Positions 1 through 10,123 of a stretch of 64,000 nt of DNA are shown here, piece by piece. Below the pieces are notes generated by a model. It searched no databases, was not told the DNA's origin, and saw only the letters and a list, made by a program, of their open reading frames with translations. The stretch spans positions 47,919,001 through 47,983,000 of the forward strand of contig NC_073627.1 of the NCBI RefSeq assembly GCF_029407905.1, in the 5' to 3' direction. The DNA is from Bubalus kerabau (lineage: Eukaryota; Chordata; Mammalia; Artiodactyla; Bovidae). How positions within the stretch are numbered: position 1 is the first letter of the stretch; each line of letters begins with the position of its first letter. The translations under genes and the position numbers were made by a program.

Positions 1-161
1 CTGTGCCAGCTCTTAGTTGCAGACAAGGTATCTTCGCACTTTGTTGCCAATGCAAACTCTTATTTGAGACATGTGGGATCTAGTTCCCCAACCAGGAATC
101 AAACCCAGGACCCTGCATTGGGAGTGTGGAGTTTTAGCCACTGGACCACCAGGAAAGTCCC
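1..161 (-). mobile_element. CHR-type tRNA-Glu SINE, cut by window edge
   Basis: On the minus strand the element starts at 161 with GGGACTTTCCTGGTGGTCCA, the tRNA-Glu-derived head of cetartiodactyl SINEs, followed by a box-B-like GGTTTGATTCC. The tail lies beyond base 1. Confidence 0.85.
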
Positions 162-294
162 TTAGTCTCTCTTTATCTTGAGATATTTTTCTCAGCAGCT
201 TCTTGGAAATGTGTCCTATGGGGTCCCCACTGTCTAAGAGATGTCAGGGTTTATATCATGCCACTGATCCCCTCTCATTTTCTGTGTACCAAAT

Positions 295-357
295 CCTTCC
301 CCTCACTTCGTGGAGTCCCCTTCCCCTCGCCTCGTGGAGTCCCCTTCCCCTGACCTC
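295..357. repeat. 24-bp minisatellite, 2.6 copies
   Basis: Units 295-318 and 319-342 differ at two positions, and a partial third unit fills 343-357. The unit is C-rich on the plus strand, with CCTTCCCCTC at its start and GTGGAGTCC at its end. It lies next to an L2-like tract. Confidence 0.8.
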
Positions 358-540
358 AGGGCCTTTCAAAAGTGGTGTCCTCTAGCGGAAGTCTGTCCTC
401 TGACTCTCAGAAACTACTCTTTGCCTTTGAATCTTCGGCTCAAATGGTGTCTTTAAGGGAGAGGACCCCGGTCACTTAGACAAATTCAAGGTCCTCTTTC
501 TGTACACTCCCCCCGCTGTCTGGATTCTGTCCGTTGCGAG
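358..540 (+). mobile_element. L2 LINE remnant (weak)
   Basis: The text around 425-520 (CTCAAATGGTGTC, then a C-rich run) resembles the L2 3' region on the plus strand. It is strongly decayed. The rest of 162-715 shows nothing I can classify. Confidence 0.4.
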
Positions 541-726
541 CACCACAGTTGATGCCTAAACATTCAGCAGTGTGATTTGTTGGCTCAGATGGATAAGCCT
601 CCCCTTCCCCCCGAAGGGGTCATTTTCAAAGTAGGGTGTATAAGATGGTCCAGGGAAAGCTGAGAAGGTAAAGGGAGAACTGATCTTTACCTTCACTTTA
701 CCTTGATCTTTATCTCCACTGATCTT

Positions 727-980
727 TAACAAAGGGTTTTTTTTTTAAGGCTCATTTTTTTTTCCTTAATGTTTATTTTTATGCTATCTATTTAAGCTGC
801 AACGGGTCTCATAGTTGCATCATGTGCTGTCTTTCATTGCAGTGCGTGGGCTCAGTAATTGCAGTTCGAGGGCTCAGTTGCTCCTCAGCATGTGGGATCC
901 TAGTTCCCCGACCAGGGATTGAACCCACCTTCCCTGCATTGGAAGTCGGATTCCTAACCACTAGACCACCAGGGAAGTCC
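727..980 (-). mobile_element. CHR-type tRNA-Glu SINE
   Basis: Minus-strand SINE with its head at 980 and a poly-T (its A-rich tail) near 737-748. The 11-bp sequence CCACTGATCTT at 716-726 recurs at 981-991 and is a plausible target-site duplication. Confidence 0.88.
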
Positions 981-991
981 CCACTGATCTT

Positions 992-1522
992 CATCTGAAA
1001 ATATGAACTGAGCCTTACTCAGATTTCATAAGCACATTCACACTGGCACCCTGATTCAGCTCAGGGTCAAGTTGAAGACTGGAGGATTGACAAAGCCAAG
1101 CCCTCTCCTTTCACTCACTGATACGCTGAGATGGGTCCAGCTTGCGTGTACAGCAAAGAGAATTTTCATGTAGCTGTAACTAAACCAACGCTTACAACAC
1201 AGACAAGCAGCTTCAAAAGATTCCTGCAAAGAAACCCTGGGTCGAAAATGATGCCAACAAGGTGAGTGCCAGGGTCCTCCCAGTGCCAGCTCACCATCAG
1301 CCTGATTTCTCCTCGAAACAACTCTGATGTAATCTGAAAAGAAAAAGTCAGCCCAGAAGGTTGCAATTGCCAAAATGACTATTTGAAGTATGTAAGTGCA
1401 TCGGGTATTATTCACGATGCCTTGTCATAAATGAATACTGTGTATTTCACCTACACCTCATTGTTTTAGAGCTTCTATTTTGTGCATGTTTTATTATCTC
1501 TGCAAACTATTAGAACAGTGGT
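992..1522. other. Unclassified unique sequence
   Basis: No repeat family or exon is recognisable here. A minus-strand open frame at 1056-1415 has no motif I know and sits in ordinary non-coding composition, so I do not call it a gene. Confidence 0.5.
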
Positions 1523-1836
1523 TGTCTTAGTTTTGGCTGTTATTACAAAATACTATAGACTGGGGAGCTCAAACAAAGCATTTATTTCTCATAGTTCTTA
1601 GTACTGGGAAGTTCAAGATCAAGGTGTCAACAGATGCGGTGTCTAATGAGTGCCTGCTTCCTAGTTTGCAGGCAGCTGCCTTTGTGCTATCTCTTCCCAT
1701 GGCTGGGAGAGACCATCTCTTTTTGAAACAGCACTAATCCCATCATGAAGGTCCCACCCTCATGACCTAATCAGCTCTAAAATGTCCTACCTCCTAATAC
1801 CATCACATTGAGGGGATCAGGGCTTCAACAGATATG

Positions 1837-2325
1837 TTTTTTTCAATTGGAATATAATTGCTTTGGGCTTCCCTGGTGACTCAGATGGTAAAGAATCTGC
1901 CTGAAATGCAACCCAGAGATCTGGGTCCCATCCCTGGGTAGGGAAGACGCCCTGGAGAAAATAATTGCTACCCACTCCAGTATCCTTGCCTGGAGAATTC
2001 CATGGACAGAGGAGCCTGGCGCACTACAGTCTGTGGGATCTCAGAGTCAGACATGACTGAGAGACTAACACTTTAACTTTTTTTTTTTCATAACTGCTTT
2101 ACAATGTTGGGTTAGTTTCTGCTGTACAACAAAGTGAATCAGCTACATGAATACATATATCCCCTCCCCTCTTTGAGCCTCTCTCTTCCCCATCCCACCC
2201 CTCTAGGTCATCACAGGGCACTGAGCTGAGTTCCCTGAGTTATATTGCAGCTTCCCACTAGCTATCGAATTTATTTATACATGATGGTGTGTATATGTCA
2301 ACACTACTCTCTCAGGTCATCCGAT
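1837..2325 (-). mobile_element. L1 3' end inserted in the MaLR LTR
   Basis: Antisense copy of the artiodactyl L1 3' UTR: TTACAATGTTGGGTTAGTTT at about 2099, then CATATATCCCCTCCCCTC and the AGCTTCCCACTAGCTATC segment. It separates the two MaLR parts and is itself split by a Bov-tA SINE at 1865-2089. Confidence 0.85.
1865..2089 (+). mobile_element. Bov-tA SINE
   Basis: Complete plus-strand element with the tRNA-like head GGGCTTCCCTGGTGACTCAG and a BovB-derived tail ending GACTAACACTTT. It is flanked by ATAATTGCTTT (1854-1864) and ATAACTGCTTT (2090-2100), an 11-bp target duplication with one mismatch inside the L1. Confidence 0.92.
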
Positions 2326-2370
2326 AAATTTGGGCAGGACACAAACACTTCATCCAAAGCACTGGTCCAT

Positions 2371-2985
2371 GTGTATGATTGATATTATATAAAATATCAT
2401 CAGGAAATACCTAAACATATATGGGGAAGGTGTGCTCAAAATTATGTACTGAGAGTGACATCCAGTTCAAGTTCTGTGAACAAGGGCACCATGCTGCAGG
2501 GCCACAGAGAGCAAAGAGCATCACTCCCTACTTATGACTTGGCACACATAAGTTGTTGTCTGGGCACGAGTGCCGTGCCCATGATGAATAGATGAGTGAC
2601 AGGTTGGCATCATCCAAGAGCTTAGGGTCAGGATTTAGGTTCTTCAGAGCTGGTGTTTGTACTTAAGGATACAGGAGATGCTGAGGCCAGATAGCAAACC
2701 AATTAGCAGTCTTTTAAGGAAAACCAAGGTTCAAATACAAAGCCAACATCCCCCAGTGCTTCCGACTCAGGCACTGCAACCAGGAGACCACTTTGTTTGC
2801 TTGAAGATGCTCTCAGAATCTCCCTGCACCCTCCTTGCCAAAACAGCTTATCCAAGTATGTTTTCCAGACAAGTTCACTGGTCACTCCCCAGGAGGAAAT
2901 CTGGTGAATAAATTTTTTTGCATCTAATTACACAATGAATGGAGGAGGCAGGATTAAATATTTAAGCTCTCAAAGGGAACTGGTG
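2371..2985. other. Unclassified unique sequence
   Basis: No recognisable repeat, exon or RNA gene. The 84-codon open frame at 2657-2911 shows no domain. Confidence 0.5.
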
Positions 2986-2989
2986 GGTA

Positions 2990-3135
2990 GAAGGCATCTC
3001 CCGGTGGCTTAGAATTCTGACAGACCTTGCTATAAATCCAGGCTCTTCCCAAATGACCTTGAGGAAGTTATTTAACATTTCTGAAACTGAGTTTCCTCCC
3101 ACAGATCATCTAGATAATGTGCAACTTGCCGGGTT
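2990..3135 (+). mobile_element. MIR SINE
   Basis: Plus-strand MIR core: AATGACCTTGAGGAAGTTAT, then TTTCTGAAACTGAGTTTCCT at 3080-3099. The match is to the conserved core region only. Confidence 0.8.
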
Positions 3136-3429
3136 GTTTCGGCAATCAAACGAGAAAACTTGTAAGGCATTTCAGGAGAGTGATTGGCTCAAGAAATGCA
3201 GTCTCCTTTTCCATACTCATGTTTGTGCTCTGCCCACCTCTGAAGGTACCCACGTCCTTCGGGGCATTTCTAATGTGGGTGCCTGGTGGATGCTCCCATG
3301 ACCCACAGTGGGTCCACCCACCCACCCACCTATGCCCAGCCCAGTGGGTCTGTCCAGCAACTCTGTCTCTGCAAGCCTTAGTCCAAGGGGCGTTGAACTT
3401 TCACTGGGACAAGTTCATCCAGCTGGGGT

Positions 3430-4275
3430 CAATCCCTGCGTGAGGCCTTCCTGACCTCACTTCTTAGTAAGGATTTCCCTCCCTCCTTTAAGACTCAGAC
3501 ATCTGAATAACCCAGGTCCCCACTTCACTCCATTCCAGCCATATTGGACTTTGCAATTTTCACAACACATCATGTACTTTCAAGCAGGAGGTATGTTGTG
3601 TTCAGCTGCTCAGTTGTGTCTGACTCTTTGTGACCCCATGACTGCAACCTGCCAGGCTCCTCTGCCCATTGAACTTTTCAGGCAAGAATACTAGAATGGG
3701 GTGCCATTTCCTACTCCAGGGGATCTTTCCCACCCAGGGACAGAACCCACTTCTCCTACATCTTCTGCATTGGCAGGCAGGTTCTTTACCATTGCGCTGC
3801 CTGGGAAACCCTGATATTTGCTCTTCTTCCTGCCTAAAACATCCATTCCCCTCTATCTTTGACCAACACGTTGATCTTCATTCACCTAATTGACTTCTAC
3901 TTCTCCTTCTAGAGACTGGGCTTCACCACCTCATCACAACCTTCTCCTAAGTCTCCAGGTTGGGTTAGGGACCTCTCTCTGTGCCTGCCAATTGCTATTT
4001 ATTTCTGGATCTTGCCTAGCAGAAGTGAGCTCCCAGCCTTCTTTTCCTTGTCCCCAGTACCCAAAATGGTGATAGTTGTCTAATGATTGTTACATAAATA
4101 GCAGAACCATCTTGTTATTTGCCCATTTCTTCTCCATAATCAAATTTTATTGTTTCAGTTTGACTATCAGCTCATGGAGGACAGATGTTCATCTTTACTA
4201 TGGGAACTAAAAGACACACTTTTGTACTCAGTAGGCACTCAATGACTACTTCTTGTTTATCAGCTGATGGATGGA
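3430..4275 (+). mobile_element. L2 LINE 3' region, split by a SINE
   Basis: Plus-strand L2: GAGGCCTTCCTGACCTCACT at 3443, further L2 text after the SINE (3812-3910), and a typical 3' end at 4160-4275 (CTCATGGAGGACAG, then AGTAGGCACTCAATGACTA). Confidence 0.7.
3594..3811 (-). mobile_element. Bov-tA SINE
   Basis: Antisense Bov-tA: BovB-like tail complement CAGTTGTGTCTGACTCTTTG at its left end, and the head complement (TGCCTGGGAAACCC) at its right end. It interrupts L2. Confidence 0.9.
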
Positions 4276-4352
4276 TTGAGGGAGGATTAAATTCCCAACC
4301 ATCAATACAATAGCTGGCAGCAGAGTAAAAGTAAGAGACAAGATTAAGAATT

Positions 4353-4701
4353 GGGGGAATTCCCTGGGGGCTCAGCGGTAACAAATCTGCCTGCAAGGCA
4401 GGAGACACAGATTCCATCCCGGATCTGGGAGGATCCCACATGCCTCAGAGCAGCGGAGCCCGTTCACCACAGCTACTCACTCAGCCTGTGCTCTAGAGCC
4501 TGGGACCTGAAACTCCTGAGCCTACCGGCCACAGCCACTGAAACCTGTGAACCCTGGAGCCTGTGCTTTGTAACAAGAGAAGCCACCGCAATGAGAAGCC
4601 CCTAAACCACAACTAGAGACTAGCCTTTACTCGCCACAAGTAGAGAAAAGCCCATTTAGCAATAAAGACATAGCACAGCCAGAATAAATAAATAAACAAA
4701 A
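4353..4701 (+). mobile_element. CHR-type SINE, full length
   Basis: Plus-strand head at 4353, body with GTAACAAGAGAAGCCACCGC at about 4570, and a terminal AATAAATAAATAAAC tail. About 350 bp, the long form of this SINE. Confidence 0.88.
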
Positions 4702-4816
4702 TTATATTAAAAAGACAAGGCTTGCTTATTTAAAGCATTCTTTAAAAAAAGAATGGGCTGGGTTGAGGGCACTCAGTGTGTGGGCAGTAGAGGGTATTGT
4801 TGGGTTAGGGGTAAAG

Positions 4817-4959
4817 GCATCATGGACTAGGTGGACATGAGTTTGAGCAAGCTCCGGGAGTTGGTGATAGACTGGGAAGCCTGGAAGTCTGGTGTGCTGC
4901 AGTCCATGGAGTCGCAAAGAGTCTATGGGGACATGGCTGAGCGACTGAACTGACTGAAT
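4817..4959 (+). mobile_element. BovB 3' end, strongly 5'-truncated
   Basis: Contains the terminal BovB segment GACATGAGTTTGAGCAAGCT and ends GAGCGACTGAACTGACTGAA, the usual BovB 3' terminus. Confidence 0.85.
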
Positions 4960-4965
4960 GGTGTA

Positions 4966-5420
4966 GCTGGCATGCAACCCAAACTCACATATTCTAGACT
5001 TGCGGTTCTACTCCATAGGCAAATTACTGTGAGAGCCAAGAGACCCCAAAAGTGACTCATTCTCATACCCTCTGCTTCTTCCTGCCTTTCCAGGCCAGCT
5101 GGACCACCTTACTCCTAGAACCCCTGGAGGAATCATCTGGCAGGTCAAAGATGACTGGACAACATCTCCTAGGTCATCAGGGCTGGCTGGAAGATTCCTT
5201 GTCTGTCCCAGTCCATCTCTTCCCCTCTTCTTATCCTCCAGAGTCTGCTCTTACCCCCTGCCTGGGACTGAGGTGTCTGTTCAGTAGGTCCAACAGAAGG
5301 AGCAGAAAACCCTTGTCTCCACCCTGGCTTGGAGTGGAGAGCTCTCTCCAGCAGGGAGCAAGGGGCTTTGGAAGATCTCCTGCTTCAGAATACTTTCCCT
5401 GCTGGTGTGCTGTGAGTGAA
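4966..5420. other. Unclassified unique sequence
   Basis: Nothing recognisable. The 126-codon open frame at 5052-5432 has no motif and runs into a repeat, so I do not call it. Confidence 0.45.
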
Positions 5421-5423
5421 ATT

Positions 5424-5830
5424 GCCAGATAAAATACAGGATGCCTAGTTAAATCTGAATTTCATAGGAAACAATAACTTTTAGTGCAAGTATATTTCAT
5501 GCTATATTTGTGACATGTGCATGGCTAAGCTGCTTCAGTCATGCCCGACTCTGTGTGACCCCATGGACTGTAGCTCGCCAGGCTCCTCTGTCCATGGAAT
5601 GCTCTAGGCAAGAATACTGGAGTGGGTTGCCATGCCCTCCTCTAGGAGATCTTCCCGACCCAGGGACCAAACCTGCGTCTCTTACATCTCTTGCATTGGC
5701 AGGCTGGTTCTTTACCACTAGCAGTTCCTGGGAAGCCCCATTTGAGACATACTCATACTAAAAATGATGTATTGTGTATCTGCAATTCAGATTTAACTGG
5801 GGATCCTGGCTCATTTGCTAAATCTGGCAA
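5424..5830. mobile_element. Palindromic DNA-transposon-like element split by a SINE
   Basis: The arms 5424-5516 and 5740-5830 are inverted copies: GCCAGATAAAATACAGGATG on the left answers CATCCTG-like GGGATCCTGGCTCATTTGC on the right, and GACATACTCATACTAAAAA answers the left inner arm. The shape is that of an old non-autonomous DNA transposon. I do not assign a family name. Confidence 0.65.
5517..5739 (-). mobile_element. Bov-tA SINE in the palindrome loop
   Basis: Antisense Bov-tA flanked by ATTTGTGACAT (5506-5516) and ATTTGAGACAT (5740-5750), an 11-bp target duplication with one mismatch. Confidence 0.9.
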
Positions 5831-6069
5831 CTCTGGCTGTGACCTAAATAGGAGGTGAAATCAACACAAAGTGGGTGAGATGTTGTCTATGAGCCACAAA
5901 GGATATAAGACACCTCCTAAATCTCAGCCCCAAAGTCGCCAACCTGGCTGCCAAATAACATGCTTGTGTGCGCCTACTTCTACCAAGCTCCCATCAAAGG
6001 GATGCTCTCTGGTTACTGTGAATGAGGCAGAAATAGTCTCATAATGGAAATGGATAGAACACAAGGCTG

Positions 6070-6240
6070 GTGACTTGCGGTCCAGTGGTTAAGACTCTGT
6101 GCTTCTAATACAAGGGGCAGGGGTTCGATCCCCAGCAAGGAAACTATGATTCCACATGCCACAAGGCATGGCCAAACATTTTAAAAATCAATAAAAATTT
6201 AAAAATTGTTTTAAAAGTAAATTAAAAAAAATAAACAAAC
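6070..6240 (+). mobile_element. CHR-type SINE, short form
   Basis: Plus-strand head with GGTCCAGTGGTTAAGACTCT and box-B-like GGTTCGATCCC, ending in an A/T-rich tail near 6240. Flanking ACAAGGCTG and TCAAGGCTG suggest a short target duplication. Confidence 0.85.
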
Positions 6241-6373
6241 CTCAAGGCTGTATCAACCTCATGCCAATGTTTTTTCTTTGTGTCTTTCCACTCTTCCTTC
6301 CTTTCATGAATCTTCTTTCCTTCTTTCTTCATTCATCTGTTCATTCAGTGGAGGATGGTGGTAAAATTGTCCA

Positions 6374-6450
6374 GGCTGCAGGACAGAGGAGCCTGCTGGG
6401 CCACAAGTCCATAGGGTCGCAAAGAGTCGAACACGACTGAAGCGACTGAG
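6374..6450 (+). mobile_element. Bov-tA 3' fragment
   Basis: Only the 3' 77 bp is present, from GGACAGAGGAGCCTGCTGGG to CGACTGAAGCGACTGAG. Confidence 0.8.
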
Positions 6451-6469
6451 CTGGCAGGCGGGTTAGTTT

Positions 6470-6600
6470 GGGTCATGAGTTTCGGCACCAGACAGCTTTG
6501 GTTTTAACTCTGGCTCTATCACTTACTACCTGTGTTGTGAACCTTTCTGAACAGCTCTGACCAGGGGTTATTAAACTCCCCACACTCGGTTCAGAGAAAA
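6470..6600 (+). mobile_element. MIR SINE
   Basis: Plus-strand MIR-like text, GGTTTTAACTCTGGCTCTAT at about 6499 followed by CACTTACTACCTGTGTTGTG. Moderately decayed. Confidence 0.7.
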
Positions 6601-7856
6601 ATGCATACTAACAAGGATGCCTACAGCATAGAAGCTGTTTTGCTGGGACAATGGGAGGGGACAGGAGAAAAGGCCCACGTGTTAGAATAAATGGGAAAGA
6701 TGTTAACTGATCTTTGGTCCCAACTGATACAGATAAATTTTCCCTCCTTTTTTTTTTTTTTAATCTTTCTCTGTCTGACCCTTTCATCATGTACCCAGAA
6801 GACAAACAACACAGAGAAGAGTAAGAAAGCTCAGAGAGAAGATGGAGGTAGATGGTGTGAGAAGGGGAGAGGCTCAGAGGGTGGGAAGAGGCAGCAGTGG
6901 GCTAGCCTAGAGAGCGGTCCCCTGACCACGATACAGGCGTCGGGAGTTGAGGAGTTCCACGAGAACTGGGTGCACAAAGGAAGGTCAGACATGGGCACCA
7001 GGACACCCCATCCCAGCACAGACCACATAGCCCAACTTGACCAAAGCGGACCCCAGCAGCCATGGCAAAGCATCGATGACTGGCATAGACTGTAGACCAA
7101 AGGGCTTCCCACAGCATTCGGCTCTGCACCCGAGACCTCCCAGGAATGATGAATGAACCTGTCCCCTCCCGCCATGCTGGCTGGGGCTTGTCAAGGTGTC
7201 ATTTAACACAGAGACATTGTTCAAGTGACATTACCTGGGACTGTTGAAACTCCAAGCCCAGGAACCTTTAAAGTAAGGAATCAAGAAAATGTGAGAGTTG
7301 CGAACAACTATAAACTGAGACAAGTCTTCCCAAGGGTGAGGAAGGCTTCTTGGAACCTAGGACCTGGCCTGGAGCAGTACCCTGTCGAGCCCCATGCCAG
7401 ATCCCCCTCCTTCAGTCAGGCAACGAACAACTGCAGCTATTTCTGGACCAGTGTTCCAGCCATCTGACTTGCTTCCTACAACCCACCAATCCATCTTTCT
7501 GAAATGTGAACTTAAGCACACCTTTCTCCCTCTTCAAATCTTCCATCCATTCATCATTAACAGTGCTGTTTCTCATACTGGGCAGGCAGATTTCTGGGGT
7601 GCATGGCAGGGAAATACCTCTGGTAAATATGGAGACTGTTGCCAGGGTTCCATCACTTTGGGTTTTGTATCAGATTCTATTACAGAATAGAGCACAAACT
7701 TAAAACAGGTTTTCAAGATAAAATATGAAACTCCCTGCAAAATGTCAATCCTGGAAAAAGCTCTTTTGGGCTTAGAGCCTAGATCCCTCAGATTCCTTTT
7801 TCCTTTATCTCTGCTTGCTGGCTTTTTTTTCCCCCTTAAGTGTCAGTGAATACTTG
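6601..7856. other. Mostly unclassified; possible L2 near 7470-7560
   Basis: No exon or RNA gene recognised. Around 7470-7560 the text CAATCCATCTTTCTGAAATG resembles an L2 internal segment, but weakly. Several overlapping frames on both strands carry no motif. Confidence 0.4.
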
Positions 7857-7904
7857 TTTTATTTTATTTTATTTTTATTTTTCTATTGGACTAAAGTTGC
7901 TTTA

Positions 7905-8116
7905 AGGGTCTTCCCTTGTAACTCAGTTGGTAAAAAATCTGCCTGCAATGCAGGAGACCTGGGTTCAATCCCTGGGTGGGGAAGATCCCCTGGAGAAGGA
8001 AATGGCAACCCACTCCAGTGTTCTTCCCTGGAGAATCCCATGGACAGAGGAGCCTGGCAGGCTGCAGTCCATGGGGTCACAAGAGTCAGACACGACCTAA
8101 TGACTAAACCACCACC
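7905..8116 (+). mobile_element. Bov-tA SINE
   Basis: Plus-strand Bov-tA with box-B-like GGTTCAATCCC. Flanked by AAAGTTGCTTTA (7893-7904) and AAAGCTGCTTTA (8117-8128), a 12-bp target duplication with one mismatch. Confidence 0.92.
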
Positions 8117-8299
8117 AAAGCTGCTTTACAATGCTGTTAGTTTCAGGTGTATAGCAAAGTGCTTCAGTGATATATATATGTATGTATGTATGAATGTATA
8201 TATATTCTTTTTCAAGTTCTTTTGCCATTTAGATTATTACAGAATATTGAGCAGAGTTTCCTGTAACATACAGTAGGTTCTCACTTGTTATTCTATTTC

Positions 8300-8451
8300 A
8301 TTTTTTATTTTTAAAATTTTATTAGGAAAGGTTTTTCTTTTTTTGACCTGCTGCACAGCATGTGGGATCTTAGTTCTTGACCAATGATCATACCCATGTC
8401 CCCTGCATTGGAAGCCCAGAGTCTTAATCACTGGACCGCCAGGAAAGTCCC
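8300..8451 (-). mobile_element. CHR-type SINE
   Basis: Antisense head complement CTGGACCGCCAGGAAAGTCC ends at 8451. A T-rich left edge is the complement of its tail. Confidence 0.85.
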
Positions 8452-8744
8452 AATTATCTATTCTAAATATAGTCATGTATATATGTTAATCTCTGTTTTT
8501 GAGACATGGAAAGGTTTCAGAAACTATGGACAAAGCTGCCAATTCTGCCTGGACGCCCCGCCTCTTGTCTGTATCTACAGCTCCTTCCTCAGTTACCCTG
8601 CAGATATACCCTGCTCTTCAGAATATAAACTCAGACGCTCCTGTTCCAAAGGCATGTCATATTAGCTCACATCTGCAGCTTTCTTTGACCTCCTTTCTTA
8701 GTCTCACATGGCACAATGTGCTAACTGCTGTTGCTCCTCCCTGC

Positions 8745-8747
<3 letters not shown>

Positions 8748-8787
<40 letters not shown>

Positions 8788-8818
8788 CACACACGCACAC
8801 ACACACGCACGCAGCACA
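8748..8818. repeat. (AC)n microsatellite
   Basis: About 35 AC units broken by four GC interruptions. The purine-pyrimidine alternation could favour Z-DNA. The length suggests a polymorphic locus. Confidence 0.95.
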
Positions 8819-9219
8819 CCATTTATCACCCTGTGGGAAAATCAGAAAAATATTAAGTATCGTAATGAAGACTAACACTGAGTGTGTACAGAGCAGCACA
8901 GTCAGTCCTGAGCACTTTTTTCATATTAACTCTGCACCGTCCCCATGACCACGTTTCACCGGATGGTGAGTGTCGGATGCTAGACATGGAAGGAAATAAA
9001 ACAGTTCTCTGTGGCTGGGAGCCAGAATGGGATGGAGTAGGGGGAAGAGGAGGACCAAGGATGGAGAGGCGGTTGTTTTGATGGACTGCTTTGGGAACAT
9101 CTGGTAAGTCCTCACATCATTAAAACCCAAGGATCCAGTTTCTCAGATGATGAGAATATCCAGCTGGGAGCAGCCAAAGCTCTTGGGACGGTGGCAATTA
9201 ATAAGTGATTCCTTAATTG
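8819..9219. other. Unclassified sequence
   Basis: No confident repeat or gene. A faint resemblance to an L2/MIR-like segment near 8905-8930 is too weak to name. Confidence 0.4.
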
Positions 9220-9464
9220 AGAGAGTAGCATTGACATATATACACTACAATAGTGTATAACAGATAGCTAGTGGGAAGCTTCTGTATAACACAGGGAACC
9301 CAGGTCAGTGCTCTGTGATAACCTAGAGGGGTGGGGTGGGGGTGGGGGTGGAGGGAGGCTCAAAACAGAGGGGATATATGTACACTTTTAGCTGATTCAC
9401 ATTGTTGTACAGCTGAAGCACAACATTGTAAAGCTATTATCCTCCAGTTAAAAATTTTTTTTAA
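9220..9464 (+). mobile_element. L1 3' UTR end (copy A)
   Basis: Sense artiodactyl L1 3' UTR: TAGCATTGACATATATACAC, then AGCTGATTCACATTGTTGTA, ending in the usual CATTGTAAAGC segment and a T/A-rich tail. Confidence 0.85.
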
Positions 9465-10123
9465 AAAGTGGTTCCTGAAAAAAATCTAAAAATGGAGCTA
9501 CCATATGATCCTGCAATCCATTCCTGGGCATATATCAGGAGAAAAACATTGTCCAAAAGGTTACATGTATTGTATCCCAATGTCATTGCGGCACTGTTTA
9601 CAATAGCCAAGACCTGGAAGCAACTTAAACCCCATCGACAGAGAAATGGATAGAGAAGATGCAGTACAGCTGTACAATGAAATAGTATTCACTTGTTACA
9701 AAGAATGAAATATTGCCATTTGCAGCAACTCAGATGGACCTGGAGATTGTCATACGGATTGACATAAGTCAGAGAGAGAGAAACATCATATAATATCCCT
9801 TATGGGCAGAATCTACAATGAAATGATACAAATGAACTTATTTACAAAACAGAAACACACTCACAGACTTAGAGAACGAACTTATGGTTATCAGGTGGGG
9901 GAAGGATGGGGGGAAGGGATAGTAAGGAGACTGGAATGTACATGTACATACTGCTTTATTTAAAATGGATAGTCAACAAGCACCTACTGTATAGCAGTAA
10001 AACTGTGCCATGTTATGCGGTAACCTGGATGGGAGGGGAATCTGGGGAAGGATGGATACATGTATAGGTATGGCTGAGGCCCTTTGCTGTCCATCTGGAA
10101 CTATCAACATGGTTAATTGGCTC
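9465..10123 (+). mobile_element. L1 3' end (copy B) with ORF2 C-terminal remnant
   Basis: A second sense L1 follows copy A directly. The frame 9468-9653 encodes a remnant of the ORF2p C-terminus (MELPYDPAIH, then IAALFTIAKTWKQL). 3' UTR text follows to about 10120. It abuts a BovB of opposite orientation. Confidence 0.85.

Larger units (their letters stand above)
1523..2370 (-). mobile_element. ERVL-MaLR LTR (MST/MLT1 type), split by an L1
   Basis: 1523-1836 reads as an antisense MaLR LTR: ATTACAAAATACTATAGACT near the start, CTCATGACCTAATCAG at about 1761, and CCTAATACCATCACATTG at about 1792. The expected LTR end reappears after the inserted L1, as GGGCAGGACACAAACA near 2330-2346. This is a solo LTR relic of an endogenous retroviral class with no internal coding region visible. 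Confidence 0.85.
7857..8495 (-). mobile_element. L1 3' end, split twice by SINEs
   Basis: Antisense L1 3' UTR pieces at 7857-7904, 8117-8299 and 8452-8495 (TTGGACTAAAGTTGCTTTA, then CTGCTTTACAATGCTGTTAG, then ATTATCTATTCTAAATAT). A Bov-tA and a CHR-type SINE separate them. Confidence 0.82.

Noticed and set aside
1056..1415. 119-codon minus-strand open frame in unique DNA
   Set aside because: No domain, no splice context and ordinary composition; chance frames of this size are common across 64 kb.
8748..8818. CRISPR-like repeat array
   Set aside because: It is a dinucleotide microsatellite; no spacer-repeat periodicity exists anywhere in the window.
9220..10123. One continuous L1 insertion
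   Set aside because: A 3' UTR end with an A/T tail at 9464 is followed again by the ORF2 C-terminus, so two L1 3' ends lie in tandem.
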